Shown here piece by piece: positions 16,349 to 25,688 of a stretch of 34,251 bases of DNA. The notes beneath the pieces are model-generated. The model searched no databases. It saw only the letters and a program-made list of their open reading frames with translations, and was not told where the DNA came from. The stretch covers positions 1 through 34,251 of the forward strand of contig JAQXBA010000181.1 in assembly GCA_029252625.1 (NCBI GenBank), written 5' to 3'. Every line of letters starts with the position of its first letter. Position 1 is the stretch's first letter. The position numbers and the translations under genes were made by a program. The stretch is from Opitutia bacterium (GTDB lineage Bacteria > Verrucomicrobiota > Verrucomicrobiia > Opitutales > Coraliomargaritaceae).

Positions 16349-17623
16349 CTAACGAACATACTGCCTCCGCCGGATCAGCGGGCGCTCTTTCGACGCAAAT
16401 TCATAGACTGCAATCACCATCGCCGAAGAATACCAAAAATAGTGATTCATAATGATTCCCGAAGAAAATTGGCAATAGACCGCATAGTGTAAAAAAAACA
16501 AAGACACCCAACTATAGACAGGGAAGTGGCGTATGATCTTAATCGCCCGAGAAACACAGGTAGAAAAATAGATCAAAAAGGCAGTGCCTCCAAACACGCC
16601 AGTCGTCATATAGGCTTCTAAGATGAAGTTGTGCGGGTAAGATAACACCGCTCGGCAATATAAGCCATTCCCTAAGATAGGATTACCCAAGAACTGCTTA
16701 AAGGCTTCTTGGTAAACAATAATACGCCCAATGCCTACTCCTCCAGACATATAAGTTTCTTGTATGTGCATCAAAGACTTTAAGCGCATAACCAATGCAC
16801 TGCCCATCATATCTGCAAAAAAGAGTAGCACGAACCCCATACCTACAAGTATCACAGAACTAACAATTAGCATGATAATATCCGATGCTTTCTTAACTCG
16901 ACAGACCATAAAGAGCGCACAGGGTATGAAGACTGCGATCACAGGCCCTCGCGATGCACCTAAGGCCATCAAGTAGGCTCCGATAGCCACGAACACGCCC
17001 GCAATCGTATATCTGATCATCACCGATGGTAGGCTCTCTCGAACGAACGCCCAGTAAGAACCCAATACTACGAGAGACGAACCTGCGTATGAAAGCAGGA
17101 GCGGACCGATCGCGACGAAATCACCAATAAAATCACCGCCTTTCGCTCGCCCACTACCGTGGAGTGATGCATTCCCGTAAAGTGCAATGGATAAGGCTCC
17201 AGCCACAAATGCTCCCGCAAACAACCAAATCAATCCGGATTGTAAATTACTACGATTTGTCGAAATAAGAAACCCACATGTAGGTATCGCACAGATGCCA
17301 AATGCATAGAGCGAATAATTCATTCGTGATTGCTGAAGCATAAACATCGGCTCCATAAAGATACTCAAACCATAAAAAGCCCAAAACACAGCTAATGCGA
17401 TCCATAGCTTACCTTTATAAAAAGCGAAGCCTTTACTGATCGCAAAAACGATCGCCCAAATCGAAACGATCAACACACCAGCCCTAAAGGGCATCGTCGC
17501 CGCACGACTGGGAATGTAAAGGATCACCGCAATCAAGAGGGCGACGTGCATGCCAAACAACCCACCACCGTAGAGAACTGCGGCGGTTAGATTTTTCATC
17601 GAAAAAATCTTTCTTACATTCAT
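16349..17623 (-). CDS. Wzy-like O-antigen polymerase/ligase
   Basis: A 424-residue, strongly hydrophobic protein with about ten predicted membrane segments and a large loop before the last helices (roughly residues 280-325, containing GVGIGRIIVYQEAFKQFLGNPILGNGLYCRAVLSYPHNFILEAYMTTGVFGG). The HNFILE-type motif after the loop is typical of the O-antigen polymerase/WaaL superfamily. It would polymerise lipid-linked repeat units at the outer face of the inner membrane; a ligase role cannot be excluded, but its place among transferases beside a Wzx favours polymerase. Its ATG shares one base with the stop of the upstream transferase gene (TAATG), so translation is likely coupled. Confidence 0.86.
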   Translation of the reverse strand: MNVRKIFSMKNLTAAVLYGGGLFGMHVALLIAVILYIPSRAATMPFRAGVLIVSIWAIVFAISKGFAFYKGKLWIALAVFWAFYGLSIFMEPMFMLQQSRMNYSLYAFGICAIPTCGFLISTNRSNLQSGLIWLFAGAFVAGALSIALYGNASLHGSGRAKGGDFIGDFVAIGPLLLSYAGSSLVVLGSYWAFVRESLPSVMIRYTIAGVFVAIGAYLMALGASRGPVIAVFIPCALFMVCRVKKASDIIMLIVSSVILVGMGFVLLFFADMMGSALVMRLKSLMHIQETYMSGGVGIGRIIVYQEAFKQFLGNPILGNGLYCRAVLSYPHNFILEAYMTTGVFGGTAFLIYFSTCVSRAIKIIRHFPVYSWVSLFFLHYAVYCQFSSGIIMNHYFWYSSAMVIAVYEFASKERPLIRRRQYVR

Positions 17624-18801
17624 TAGCTTATCAGTTGTCGTATAAAGGAACTCGATGACATTTCAGACGCATACTTCGCTTGCTGTGAAGCATAATTCCA
17701 CTCCCGAGTCATAAAACCGTCGATCGCGTCTGCATATTTTTCAGGATCTCTGGTTTGAACCACCACACCGATCTGCCTGTCGTGCACGAGTTCCCCCACG
17801 AGCCCCTCGCAAGTCGCCAATAAAGGCTTCCGATAAAACGCCGCATGCCCAATCACTCCACTGGAGCCATGAAAGCCGACATACGGTGCCAAAACCACGT
17901 CACACCGAACCATTTCTTCCGAAAATTGCTGATCGGTCACCCAGCCCTCACAAAGATCAATCTTGCACCCCATCCGACTGAGAGACTCCACACGCTTAAC
18001 TGCCTCTTCGCGTAATGCCGTATCCAAAAAACGACCGACGATACGTAAACTGACACGTGCTCTGACTGGGGCAGGTAGACGCTCGATTGCGTTGAGCGTC
18101 TCTAGCAGTCCTTTTCTACGATTAATCGAGCCAATAAAGAGCAAGCGCAAGACCCTTGTATCCTCCTCCCCTGAATCAATGGATGATGCATGCGCTAAAT
18201 GTAAGGGCAATGGGTCTGGAATCGCCTCAAACAAGCCTCGCTTGCCAGTGAGCGCATTAAAGTGCTGCGTGACTTTTGTATCATTCAAAACAAACAGCTT
18301 CTCTATACGCGAATTCAAAGAGAGCCATTTTATCTGACACATTTTCCTGAATGCAGTGACTCGCCACTTCCATGTGCGCTCATTCGGTGCGATACGTTCA
18401 GCCAAAGGGAAGGGATCAAATAAAATCCCGCGCATGCGAGTCTTGCAGCGTCTAAAAGCCCCCCCATTCAAGAACGGCTGCATGGGATTTGCATGCAGGG
18501 CGATCGCGAGTTCCGGGCAATGCTTTTCGATATAAAAAGCAAAGCACCGCGCATCGGCCTGCCCTCGCCGCCATAAGCTATCAGCCTGATCAATTGACTC
18601 CTGCAAATTCTCTTGAATCAACTCAATACGGAGTTGCGGACAATTCTCGCCGTAAATCTCAATTAGTTCTGCACCAATCTTTGCATTACAAACGATCACA
18701 CCTTCCACTTCCGTTTGATTCACCAAGAAAGTCGCAGGGTGATGCAGATACTCACAGTGATGCCCGGTGATATCAGGGTCATAAAAAAGTATTTTCTTCA
18801 T
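17623..18801 (-). CDS. GT-B glycosyltransferase
   Basis: About 392 residues from the ATG at 18801 (MKKILFYDPDITGHHCEYL); an in-frame ATG at 18819 would overlap the upstream acyltransferase by 11 bases and is less likely. The C-terminal donor domain has LLFIGSINRRKGLLETLNAIERL, then APYVGFHGSSGVIGHAAFYRKPLLATCEGLVGELV, which corresponds to the donor-binding loop of GT4-like enzymes although the canonical EX7E is poorly kept. Role: transfer of one sugar of the repeat unit. The stop codon overlaps the start of the polymerase gene by one base. Confidence 0.8.
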   Translation of the reverse strand: MKKILFYDPDITGHHCEYLHHPATFLVNQTEVEGVIVCNAKIGAELIEIYGENCPQLRIELIQENLQESIDQADSLWRRGQADARCFAFYIEKHCPELAIALHANPMQPFLNGGAFRRCKTRMRGILFDPFPLAERIAPNERTWKWRVTAFRKMCQIKWLSLNSRIEKLFVLNDTKVTQHFNALTGKRGLFEAIPDPLPLHLAHASSIDSGEEDTRVLRLLFIGSINRRKGLLETLNAIERLPAPVRARVSLRIVGRFLDTALREEAVKRVESLSRMGCKIDLCEGWVTDQQFSEEMVRCDVVLAPYVGFHGSSGVIGHAAFYRKPLLATCEGLVGELVHDRQIGVVVQTRDPEKYADAIDGFMTREWNYASQQAKYASEMSSSSFIRQLIS

Positions 18802-18808
18802 CTTAACT

Positions 18809-19390
18809 TTAGCAGCCATTCAACCGCTTAACTATGCGTGCAGGATTCCCCGCAACTACGACATCCGAGGGGACATCTTTGACGACAACCGAGCCCGCTC
18901 CCACAATAGATCGATCCCCCACAGTCACCCCTTTTAGGATCATCGCTCGCCCACCAATAAAGCAATCATTACCGACACGAACAGGAGCAACAGCAGCATC
19001 TATCAAATCCTGATCAGTGCCTCGAATATTGTAATCTAATGAATGGAAATCCGTGTCACAAATCACAACGCCTGACCCCAATAAAACTCGATCTCCAATT
19101 TGAATCGAGCGTTTGGCACAGATGACTGCTCCACTGATCCCGACTTGATCTCCTATTTTAATCATCGCATCCGGCGTCATGGCATTCAGCACAACAGGGG
19201 TAATGACGCCCATCGCAGTCGAACTACCGCTGGAACGTATGCTCGAAAATTTACCAATTTCTATCGTGCCACTATTCCGAATCACCGGAAAACCGATAAA
19301 CCGGATGCCTCGAGCAGCTAGCAGCTTGCCCCGGAAAACGATCCAATAGCCTACAATAAACCAGAATAAACGCTTTGCGTATGAACACAC
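18809..19390 (-). CDS. Hexapeptide-repeat acyltransferase
   Basis: A 193-residue left-handed beta-helix protein. Repeats include IRNSGTIEIGKFSSI, IKIGDQVGISGAVICAKRSIQIGDRVLLGSGVVI and VGNDCFIGGRAMILKGVTVGDRSIVGAGSVVVKDV; a catalytic-type His116 is in CDTDFHSLDY. The C-terminal VVAGNPARIVKRL loop is the usual cap. The first 30 residues (LFWFIVGYWIVFRGKLLA) are hydrophobic and could dock to the membrane. Predicted sugar O- or N-acetyltransferase. The adjacent acyltransferase gene ends 2 bases away; the pair differs in subfamily and so probably in acceptor. Confidence 0.83.
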   Translation of the reverse strand: MCSYAKRLFWFIVGYWIVFRGKLLAARGIRFIGFPVIRNSGTIEIGKFSSIRSSGSSTAMGVITPVVLNAMTPDAMIKIGDQVGISGAVICAKRSIQIGDRVLLGSGVVICDTDFHSLDYNIRGTDQDLIDAAVAPVRVGNDCFIGGRAMILKGVTVGDRSIVGAGSVVVKDVPSDVVVAGNPARIVKRLNGC

Positions 19391-19392
19391 GA

Positions 19393-20043
19393 TTACAATT
19401 CTCTAGTAAATTGACCTAAGTTCTCGCAAATCCAATCCTCGCTTTTATCCCACCAAGGATCTTTCAACAGAGCGCAGCGACGTTCCTCATGAAAACGATA
19501 ACGGATATGCTTAGCAGGGACGCCCGCCACGACGGCATAGTCCTCCACGTCTTTAGTAACCACACTACCCGTCGCAATGATCGCCCCATGACCAATCCGA
19601 ACTCCACCAACCAACACGACACGCGCACCGATCCATACATCACTGCCAATTTCGGCATAGTAGAGCTTTCTTTCGTCAACGAAATTAAATTCATCGAAAT
19701 TTTGCTGATTTATATACGTAAATCCACTTTGTTTCCTCAAGGAATAGAAACAAGGATGTGTCGAAAGTCTTTCACTTGACGGATGCTTCCCAGCGAGAAC
19801 TAGAACTTCTGGGCCAATTGAACAATACCGACCCACTTTACAACACGGCAAACGGGAGTCCGGCCCAACATACGAACCGCGTCCCAAAGATGAGCCGCAG
19901 ACACATGCTCTGGAATATATCTTATTTTTACCTTCGAACTCACCCCCTCGAGCATTCGCGGACAACGAAACCCGCACATCCTTTTGTCGATCAGAGAAAA
20001 ACAACTTCGGTTGTTTTATGTATCTTAGGAAATAATTTTTCAT
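19393..20043 (-). CDS. CatB-like (XAT) hexapeptide acetyltransferase
   Basis: A 216-residue acyltransferase of the xenobiotic/CatB-type branch. The beta-helix is interrupted by the long loop typical of that branch (LAGKHPSSERLSTHPCFYSLRKQSGFTYINQQNFDE, about 83-118) with catalytic-type His87. It continues IGSDVWIGARVVLVGGVRIGHGAIIATGSVVTKDVEDYAVVAGVPAKHIRYRF. In polysaccharide loci this branch acetylates sugars rather than antibiotics. It sits between an acyltransferase and a GT-A protein. Acceptor unknown. Confidence 0.84.
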   Translation of the reverse strand: MKNYFLRYIKQPKLFFSDRQKDVRVSLSANARGGEFEGKNKIYSRACVCGSSLGRGSYVGPDSRLPCCKVGRYCSIGPEVLVLAGKHPSSERLSTHPCFYSLRKQSGFTYINQQNFDEFNFVDERKLYYAEIGSDVWIGARVVLVGGVRIGHGAIIATGSVVTKDVEDYAVVAGVPAKHIRYRFHEERRCALLKDPWWDKSEDWICENLGQFTREL

Positions 20044-20078
20044 ACTTTATCAGCAGACATTCACACCACAATGGATAA

Positions 20079-21038
20079 CTAGCTCAAACGGAATCCCTTA
20101 TTCACCCGCAAAAATAGCCTCCTAACAAAGCTTCTAAATCGTTTTGGAATTAAGCGACCAAACCCACGGCCATCGCCAATCAAAATACTCTCATACACAG
20201 CTTCGTGACTATAATCGGGAACAACATACCCTGGGTGCTTGAGAGGAAATTCAATACTGCGGGTGTCTAGATAGCGTGACGAGGCACTCCCAACACAATG
20301 CGTTGCACCCGCTACGCCAAAACCTATATTTGCAACTAGGTTATACTGAGGGGTGATACATAATTGATTCTGAGCACCCATCGCTAAAAACCACTGAAAA
20401 TCCCAAGTGTGAACTGTCTCCATTTCAAGCTTACGGATATTCATCAACCATAGACGTTCGCTCCTAGGTCGATAGCCCATATTCTGAACAATAGACATCG
20501 CCTGCGGTGAACTGCGAAATTTCAAATTCACATCTTGGTTTACCCAAACCCGTCGCCACGTAGCCCAACCCCAGGTCCATTTAAACTTAGAAAATAAATA
20601 TGAAGCATCAGTTACCTTGTATTCCGGAAGGTGATTATTACCACTAATCATCCCAATCCGATCATCACTCGCATACTTAATTAGTAGTTCCTCGCAGTAG
20701 GGGAAAAATGATAGATCTGGAACTGTATCATCCTCTAGAATCATACCAGCTTCCACATTCTCAAAGAACCACGTGATGCCAGAATTCACAGCCTCCTTGC
20801 ATCCTAAATTCGTTTCACGGAAAAGCGTCTTCACCTCGCAATCCCAATCCACATTGGTCGCGATTTGGCGGACTGTTTCGACGATTTCTGACTCACCCTC
20901 TTTCGCCGCCCGCGCCCCGTCGGATGCCACATACAGTTTTGATGGTTTTGCCGCCCGGATAGCCTCAAAGACCTGAGCAGTCACATCGGGGCGATTAAAG
21001 ACAAGAAAGAGAATCGGGGACTGACATTTATAGGACAT
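20079..21038 (-). CDS. GT-A type glycosyltransferase (HlpA-like)
   Basis: A 319-residue protein of the nucleotide-diphospho-sugar transferase fold. MSYKCQSPILFLVFNRPDVTAQVFEAIRAAKPSKLYVASDGAR is the entry strand-helix. RETNLGCKEAVNSGITWFFENVEAGMILEDDTVPDLSFFPYCEELL carries the E-D-D metal-binding element at the DXD position. FKWTWGWATWRRVW is a signature of the group often annotated as haemolysin-like HlpA or GNT-I-like transferases. It should add a sugar to the lipid-linked intermediate with an inverting GT-A mechanism. It is the only clear GT-A enzyme in the locus. Confidence 0.8.
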   Translation of the reverse strand: MSYKCQSPILFLVFNRPDVTAQVFEAIRAAKPSKLYVASDGARAAKEGESEIVETVRQIATNVDWDCEVKTLFRETNLGCKEAVNSGITWFFENVEAGMILEDDTVPDLSFFPYCEELLIKYASDDRIGMISGNNHLPEYKVTDASYLFSKFKWTWGWATWRRVWVNQDVNLKFRSSPQAMSIVQNMGYRPRSERLWLMNIRKLEMETVHTWDFQWFLAMGAQNQLCITPQYNLVANIGFGVAGATHCVGSASSRYLDTRSIEFPLKHPGYVVPDYSHEAVYESILIGDGRGFGRLIPKRFRSFVRRLFLRVNKGFRLS

Positions 21039-21059
21039 AATAAATCGTTTGATTTTGAA

Positions 21060-22283
21060 CTACCCGTTATGCTTAGGTTTGATTTTCTGGGCCCAACGGC
21101 GCCCACATCTGACCAGTTGAATCAGATCACATAGTAACCACAAAGAAAAAGCACTATTGGATCCACCGATCTTTGGCTTTTCGAAGAGGGCTTCATATTG
21201 AAACATGACCCCCTCCATTGAATAAACAGCCATCGCCGCACTACTTTTTTGACACGCCTCCTCATACCTTGCTGCCTCTAATTGAATTAAATCAGTCAGC
21301 ACGTCATACATTTTAAGTGGAGGATTCGTCTCATGGGCAAATCCTCCCAATTCAGTTAAATCAAACTCATGCAGTAACCCATGCGTCACACCGGTCATAT
21401 CTCTTGGTGCTGAATAAACAACTGGCACACCCGCAGCAGCAGCTTCAATCGCCGCAGTTCCCATTCCAACAAATCCATACGCAGCGCTGAGGGCATTAGG
21501 GAATTTCTCATAAGAGAGGTGTCCTTTCAGCGTAACACTGCCTTCCAATTTATACTTCTTTATCTCCTCTTCAATCTTCGCTTGGAACGGCCCCTCTCCG
21601 TATATTTCATAGGTCACGTCCAACCCTTGATCGACGAGGCGCCGCACAATCTCGATCATGAATATGTTATACGTTTTATAGTCATTCAAACGCCCGACAG
21701 AAACGATTTTATATCTTTCTGGCTGACGCTTGACTGAGCGGAACGGCTCTAGATCGACCGGCAGCGGAATAAACTCAGCTCTCACGCCGCTAGCGAATTC
21801 CGCATTCCATTCTGCCTGCAGTCTTGTTGTCATTGCGACTACTGTTGTGTCGGGGGCTTCTTTCTTTAAAATTCGCCGAACCAAAAGGGCAGTCGCACTT
21901 TTACGCTTCAATTGACGAACAGAGTCAGGTTGAAACAAACCGAGAACTAAACGCGCTTGAGAACAAGTAGCCGTCAGCTTCAGCAACCCAGCAAGCACGT
22001 AAGACAGCATATCGATGCAAATAATAAAATCTACCTGGGGCAGCTCCAACTCACTGTAAAACTGCTTAAATGATGCCCGCTCATACAAATCCACAAATGG
22101 GCGATTGGAAGTTTGAATCACAAGCGCTTCATTAAATTCAGCACGCAAGCGAACATCCACGCCCTCACAGATTAAAAAAGTCGAATGCCCTTGATTAATG
22201 AGATAATCAGACATCCGCATAATAAGCGTTTCGTAGCCTCCCATCACCGCCATGGGCGAGTGAGTCATAAATAATATATTCAT
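21060..22283 (-). CDS. Family 4 glycosyltransferase
   Basis: About 407 residues from the ATG at 22283 (MNILFMTHSPMAVMGGYETLIMRMSDYL). A longer in-frame start at 22331 would overlap the flippase gene, whereas ATG 22283 has a TAAGG-like ribosome-binding site about nine bases upstream. The donor domain has VSVGRLNDYKTYNIF, LKGHLSYEKFPNALSAAYGFVGMGTAAIEAAAAGVPVVYSAP, giving the donor-site glutamate in AAIEAAAAGVP. Probable transfer of one residue of the repeat unit at the cytoplasmic membrane face. Confidence 0.84.
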   Translation of the reverse strand: MNILFMTHSPMAVMGGYETLIMRMSDYLINQGHSTFLICEGVDVRLRAEFNEALVIQTSNRPFVDLYERASFKQFYSELELPQVDFIICIDMLSYVLAGLLKLTATCSQARLVLGLFQPDSVRQLKRKSATALLVRRILKKEAPDTTVVAMTTRLQAEWNAEFASGVRAEFIPLPVDLEPFRSVKRQPERYKIVSVGRLNDYKTYNIFMIEIVRRLVDQGLDVTYEIYGEGPFQAKIEEEIKKYKLEGSVTLKGHLSYEKFPNALSAAYGFVGMGTAAIEAAAAGVPVVYSAPRDMTGVTHGLLHEFDLTELGGFAHETNPPLKMYDVLTDLIQLEAARYEEACQKSSAAMAVYSMEGVMFQYEALFEKPKIGGSNSAFSLWLLCDLIQLVRCGRRWAQKIKPKHNG

Positions 22284-22308
22284 ACCAATAAACCTTACAG
22301 GAATTGTA

Positions 22309-23832
22309 TTACTTTGATTCCAGCGATCCAATTAAGATGCGCCTCAATAGAGCAGGCAGCCGCATGATAACTTTAGAAAATTTTGGATGATCCGACATTC
22401 TACGGTAAAGTTGCCGAGAACAAAACAGGCAACTCACTCCGATTAAAAAAGAACTTAAACCATAATATATAAGCTCTGAATCTGTAATGATACGCAGACA
22501 TGATAATGCAGCTAGAAATAAGAGAAACACTAAGAGTAAATATTTCACCTCGGCAGACCAGCGAAGGCCATAACGTCTCTTCAGGAAGGCATATATGGCA
22601 GGACAATAAAGGGTATTATGCAGGCCAAAAGCAATCGCAGCTCCTAGCAATCCCCACAAACTGAAACACATATAAATCAAACAGAGATTAACTGAAACGG
22701 AAAAAGTTTGTATCAGTGCAAACGTCTTCGTATCTCCTTTCGCCAATACGACCATGCCCATCGGCCAATTCACCACCCTGCCAAAGACGCCTAATAAGAA
22801 CCATGGCAGCAGATCCGCAGCAGGTGCGAATTTCGAAGTATATAGAACCTGAATCACTAGCGGCGCAAATGCTGTGACAGCAAGAATCCCAGGCAACGCG
22901 GCAAGAATGCCAATCTCAGTTTGCTCGTTCACGCAGCGATTCATCGTCTCTGACTGATCTGAGACCTCAGACAGGCGAGGAAAATAATCTGCAGCCATGG
23001 CTGAGAGAATGAACTGAGCAAATAGGCCTGAAATCGCCCATGCCGCCATGTAGATACCATTTGCATCAAGACCCATCTCACGGACAATCAGCGATCGAGC
23101 AATAAATGGGGTCAAGTGAAACAGTAATGAACCATACGCAATGGCCACTCCCATCCCCATCAATCGTTTCGCATGCCGATAAGAAGTCGCCCAAGCTGCA
23201 TCATCTGGTCGAATCTGAAGCTTTTTTGCAACACGCCACGATACCAGCACGCTCACGAGTGCCATTGCAATCAGAGCGGGAATAATTCCGGCCTCACCAA
23301 GAACTGCATATAACCCAATAACAACAGCAGTCGTAATCAGTGAGCTGACCACGCTTATTCTAGCAAGAGAGCCGATTCTCCTAAAACCTTGAATCGATAC
23401 AGATTGGGAAACATTCACCGCTTTCAGAATTAGAACCAACGCCAGAACCGCGATCGCCAAACCAGCCCCCTGATCTCCAAAGCTCAAACGACTAACATAA
23501 GGAGCCGCAAGCGCTAAAAATATGGCACCGAGCACACCAAGCAAAATCGCTAAACGACGAATCGCCAACTGCAACTGCCCAAGCAGCTCGTCGTCGGCCT
23601 GACTTCGCGCATTCGCGATTTCACGAACACCTGAGGTCCTTAAACCGAGCCCACTAATCGTCTCTGCTAGTGACAGGATCGCAGCATATACCCCAACGAG
23701 ACCAACACCAGCTGGCCCCAGCAAAACTGCCACGACTTTCGTGCGTAACAAACCAATCCCATAGTTAATCACCTTCGAGCCGCCGATTAACGACGAAGAC
23801 TTTAAAATCGTTCCGTATGAATTGTTACTCAT
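22309..23832 (-). CDS. Wzx-like oligosaccharide flippase
   Basis: About 507 residues from the ATG at 23832 (MSNNSYGTILKSSSLIGGSKVINYGIGLLRTKVVAVLLGPAGVGLVGVY); a TTG at 23856 would add eight residues. It is strongly hydrophobic, with about 12-14 membrane segments. The N-terminal signature TILKSS.IGGS..I...G..R.K..A.LLGP.GVGL.G.Y is that of the MOP-superfamily polysaccharide flippases of the WzxE/O-antigen translocase type. It moves undecaprenyl-linked repeat units across the inner membrane before polymerisation. A gap of about 104 bases separates it from the acetyltransferase upstream; nothing distinctive is seen in that gap. Confidence 0.88.
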   Translation of the reverse strand: MSNNSYGTILKSSSLIGGSKVINYGIGLLRTKVVAVLLGPAGVGLVGVYAAILSLAETISGLGLRTSGVREIANARSQADDELLGQLQLAIRRLAILLGVLGAIFLALAAPYVSRLSFGDQGAGLAIAVLALVLILKAVNVSQSVSIQGFRRIGSLARISVVSSLITTAVVIGLYAVLGEAGIIPALIAMALVSVLVSWRVAKKLQIRPDDAAWATSYRHAKRLMGMGVAIAYGSLLFHLTPFIARSLIVREMGLDANGIYMAAWAISGLFAQFILSAMAADYFPRLSEVSDQSETMNRCVNEQTEIGILAALPGILAVTAFAPLVIQVLYTSKFAPAADLLPWFLLGVFGRVVNWPMGMVVLAKGDTKTFALIQTFSVSVNLCLIYMCFSLWGLLGAAIAFGLHNTLYCPAIYAFLKRRYGLRWSAEVKYLLLVFLLFLAALSCLRIITDSELIYYGLSSFLIGVSCLFCSRQLYRRMSDHPKFSKVIMRLPALLRRILIGSLESK

Positions 23833-23936
23833 ATATATTGAAATCCCAACCGCCAAACAGATCTCAGTTTCAACTCAGAAGCATAAACCCATGAATCTGC
23901 CCTTTATCAGCTTTCGGACTCTTACCGTGCGAATAA

Positions 23937-24548
23937 TTAAATGCGCTTTATCACCTTAGCAGGCACGCCACCGATGATAACATTCGCCTCAAAGGCACCC
24001 TTCACCACCGCACCAGCGGCAACAATCGAATTATCGCCAATCTTTGTGCCTTTCAGAATCTTACAATTATTCCCGAGCCACACATTATTCCCCAAAACGA
24101 CTTCACCGACTTGACCTGGATATTTACGCCGCTCAAGTGGATCGATTTCATGACCATCCGCATCGGAAAATTCACAATTATGCCCAATCAAACAGTCATC
24201 ACCTATAGTAATAGACTTCCACGAAGAGATTAGAAGATTGTTATTAAAATGAGTCCTCGCACCAATTGAAATTTCACCGCCATTTCGAACCAACAATTCC
24301 GTAACGTGTTTACGATAATAGCCTCCTAAGGGCACTCCAAAAATAACTCCCTGCTCAATTCTAACAACTCCACGACCAGCAAAATATGTAGGCTGTAAAA
24401 CTGTTACACGTGGTGTAATTTTTAAATCAACTTCAGGAGACAGGACAGCCCTGAACCTTAAATAATAAAAGTTTTTGAACTTTGCACCTATTCGCCGAGC
24501 CGACGTAATTGGATGAAATAGATAAAACGCTATTCTCTTAATAAACAT
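23937..24548 (-). CDS. FdtC-like sugar N-acetyltransferase
   Basis: A 203-residue hexapeptide acyltransferase. The beta-helix runs from about residue 60 to 185 (ISIGARTHFNNNLLISSWKSITIGDDCLIGHNCEFSDADGHEID with catalytic-type His133, then VWLGNNCKILKGTKIGDNSIVAAGAVVKGAF), ending in IIGGVPAKVIKRI. Its start lies 3 bases from the stop of fdtB, and fdtA and rmlA are close upstream, so the likely reaction is acetylation of the 3-amino group of dTDP-Fuc3N (the FdtC step). That assignment rests on context; the sequence alone supports only a sugar acetyltransferase. Confidence 0.75.
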   Translation of the reverse strand: MFIKRIAFYLFHPITSARRIGAKFKNFYYLRFRAVLSPEVDLKITPRVTVLQPTYFAGRGVVRIEQGVIFGVPLGGYYRKHVTELLVRNGGEISIGARTHFNNNLLISSWKSITIGDDCLIGHNCEFSDADGHEIDPLERRKYPGQVGEVVLGNNVWLGNNCKILKGTKIGDNSIVAAGAVVKGAFEANVIIGGVPAKVIKRI

Positions 24549-24551
24549 AAA

Positions 24552-25661
24552 TCATTCGCACAGAGCTCGAACCTGAGTGACAATTTGTTTAATTTCAATC
24601 AAGTCCTGCACTGGGCTGATCGGCAGACTCAAGGCTTCTCTGTGAATCGCTTCAGTGATCGGCAAGGAATAGCCAGAAAACTCGGGATAGGCTGCTTGAT
24701 GGTGTGGCGGGATCGGATAATGGATCACCGTCTGAATTTCATTCTGCTTCAAATGCTCCGCCAACTGATCGCGCTGTGGCGTGCGCACAACAAAGAGATG
24801 CCAAGCGGGTGTGCCATAATCGGCAACGTAGGGAAGAATGAGACCTGAGGACTGAGAACTGAGGCCTGAGAGATAGGCTTCCGCGACCTTTCGGCGCTCT
24901 TCGGTATCCTCGTCAAGATACTTTAACTTCACGCGAAGGACGGCGGCTTGGATTTCATCTAAACGGCTATTCATGCCCTTGTATTTATTATGGTATTTCT
25001 CGTGGGAGCCGTAATTACGCAGGGCACTGATGACTTCCGCGAGCTGATCGTCACTGGTGGTGACTGCGCCACCATCGCCCAGTGCTCCGAGATTCTTGCC
25101 TGGGTAGAAGCTGAAGCCTGCCGCATCGCCTAGCGAGCCGGTCTTACGTCCGCGATACGTCGCAGCATGCGCTTGAGCGGCATCTTCGACCACCTTCAGC
25201 CCATGCTTCTTTGCAATCGCGCAAATCGGATCAATATCGGCACATTGCCCATACAAGTGCACCGCCATGATCGCTTTGGTCTTTTCAGTAATCGCGGCCT
25301 CAATTAAGTTTGGATCGATATTGTACGTGCGCTCATCGGGCTCGACCAGAACTGGTTTCAACCCTGCGCGACTGATTGCTAGAATCGAAGCGATGTACGT
25401 ATTGGCAGGCACGATCACTTCGTCCCCCTCCGCCATCACGCCCAGTTCACGATACCCCATGAGAATGAGAATCAAGGCGTCTAGCCCATTTGCGACTCCG
25501 ATACTGTGCTGACTGCCACAATAGTCCGCAAACTCTCGCTCGAAGCTCGAAACTTCCTCTCCGAGGAGATACCACCCGGAATCCAACACACGCTGAATCG
25601 CCGCGGAGATTTCCGCTCCATGCGCGTCGTTTACTTTTTTTAAGTCTAGGAATTTTATCAT
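24552..25661 (-). CDS. fdtB: dTDP-3-keto-6-deoxyhexose aminotransferase
   Basis: A 369-residue DegT/DnrJ/EryC1/StrS PLP enzyme. [18 protein letters not shown] is the FdtB/QdtB-type start. [25 protein letters not shown] (158-167) and the PLP-lysine segment [17 protein letters not shown] (183-199, Lys189) are all present. With FdtA it would convert dTDP-3-keto-6-deoxygalactose to dTDP-Fuc3N. Residues 264-273 ([10 protein letters not shown], 24843-24872) are encoded by a low-complexity stretch of CTCAG/TCTCAG words and appear to be a repeat insertion in a surface loop. FdtB and QdtB cannot be separated firmly by sequence, but the adjacent ketoisomerase looks like FdtA. Confidence 0.88.
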   Translation of the reverse strand: MIKFLDLKKVNDAHGAEISAAIQRVLDSGWYLLGEEVSSFEREFADYCGSQHSIGVANGLDALILILMGYRELGVMAEGDEVIVPANTYIASILAISRAGLKPVLVEPDERTYNIDPNLIEAAITEKTKAIMAVHLYGQCADIDPICAIAKKHGLKVVEDAAQAHAATYRGRKTGSLGDAAGFSFYPGKNLGALGDGGAVTTSDDQLAEVISALRNYGSHEKYHNKYKGMNSRLDEIQAAVLRVKLKYLDEDTEERRKVAEAYLSGLSSQSSGLILPYVADYGTPAWHLFVVRTPQRDQLAEHLKQNEIQTVIHYPIPPHHQAAYPEFSGYSLPITEAIHREALSLPISPVQDLIEIKQIVTQVRALCE

Positions 25662-25688
25662 CTTTATATTTACCCAAATCAGACTGGT

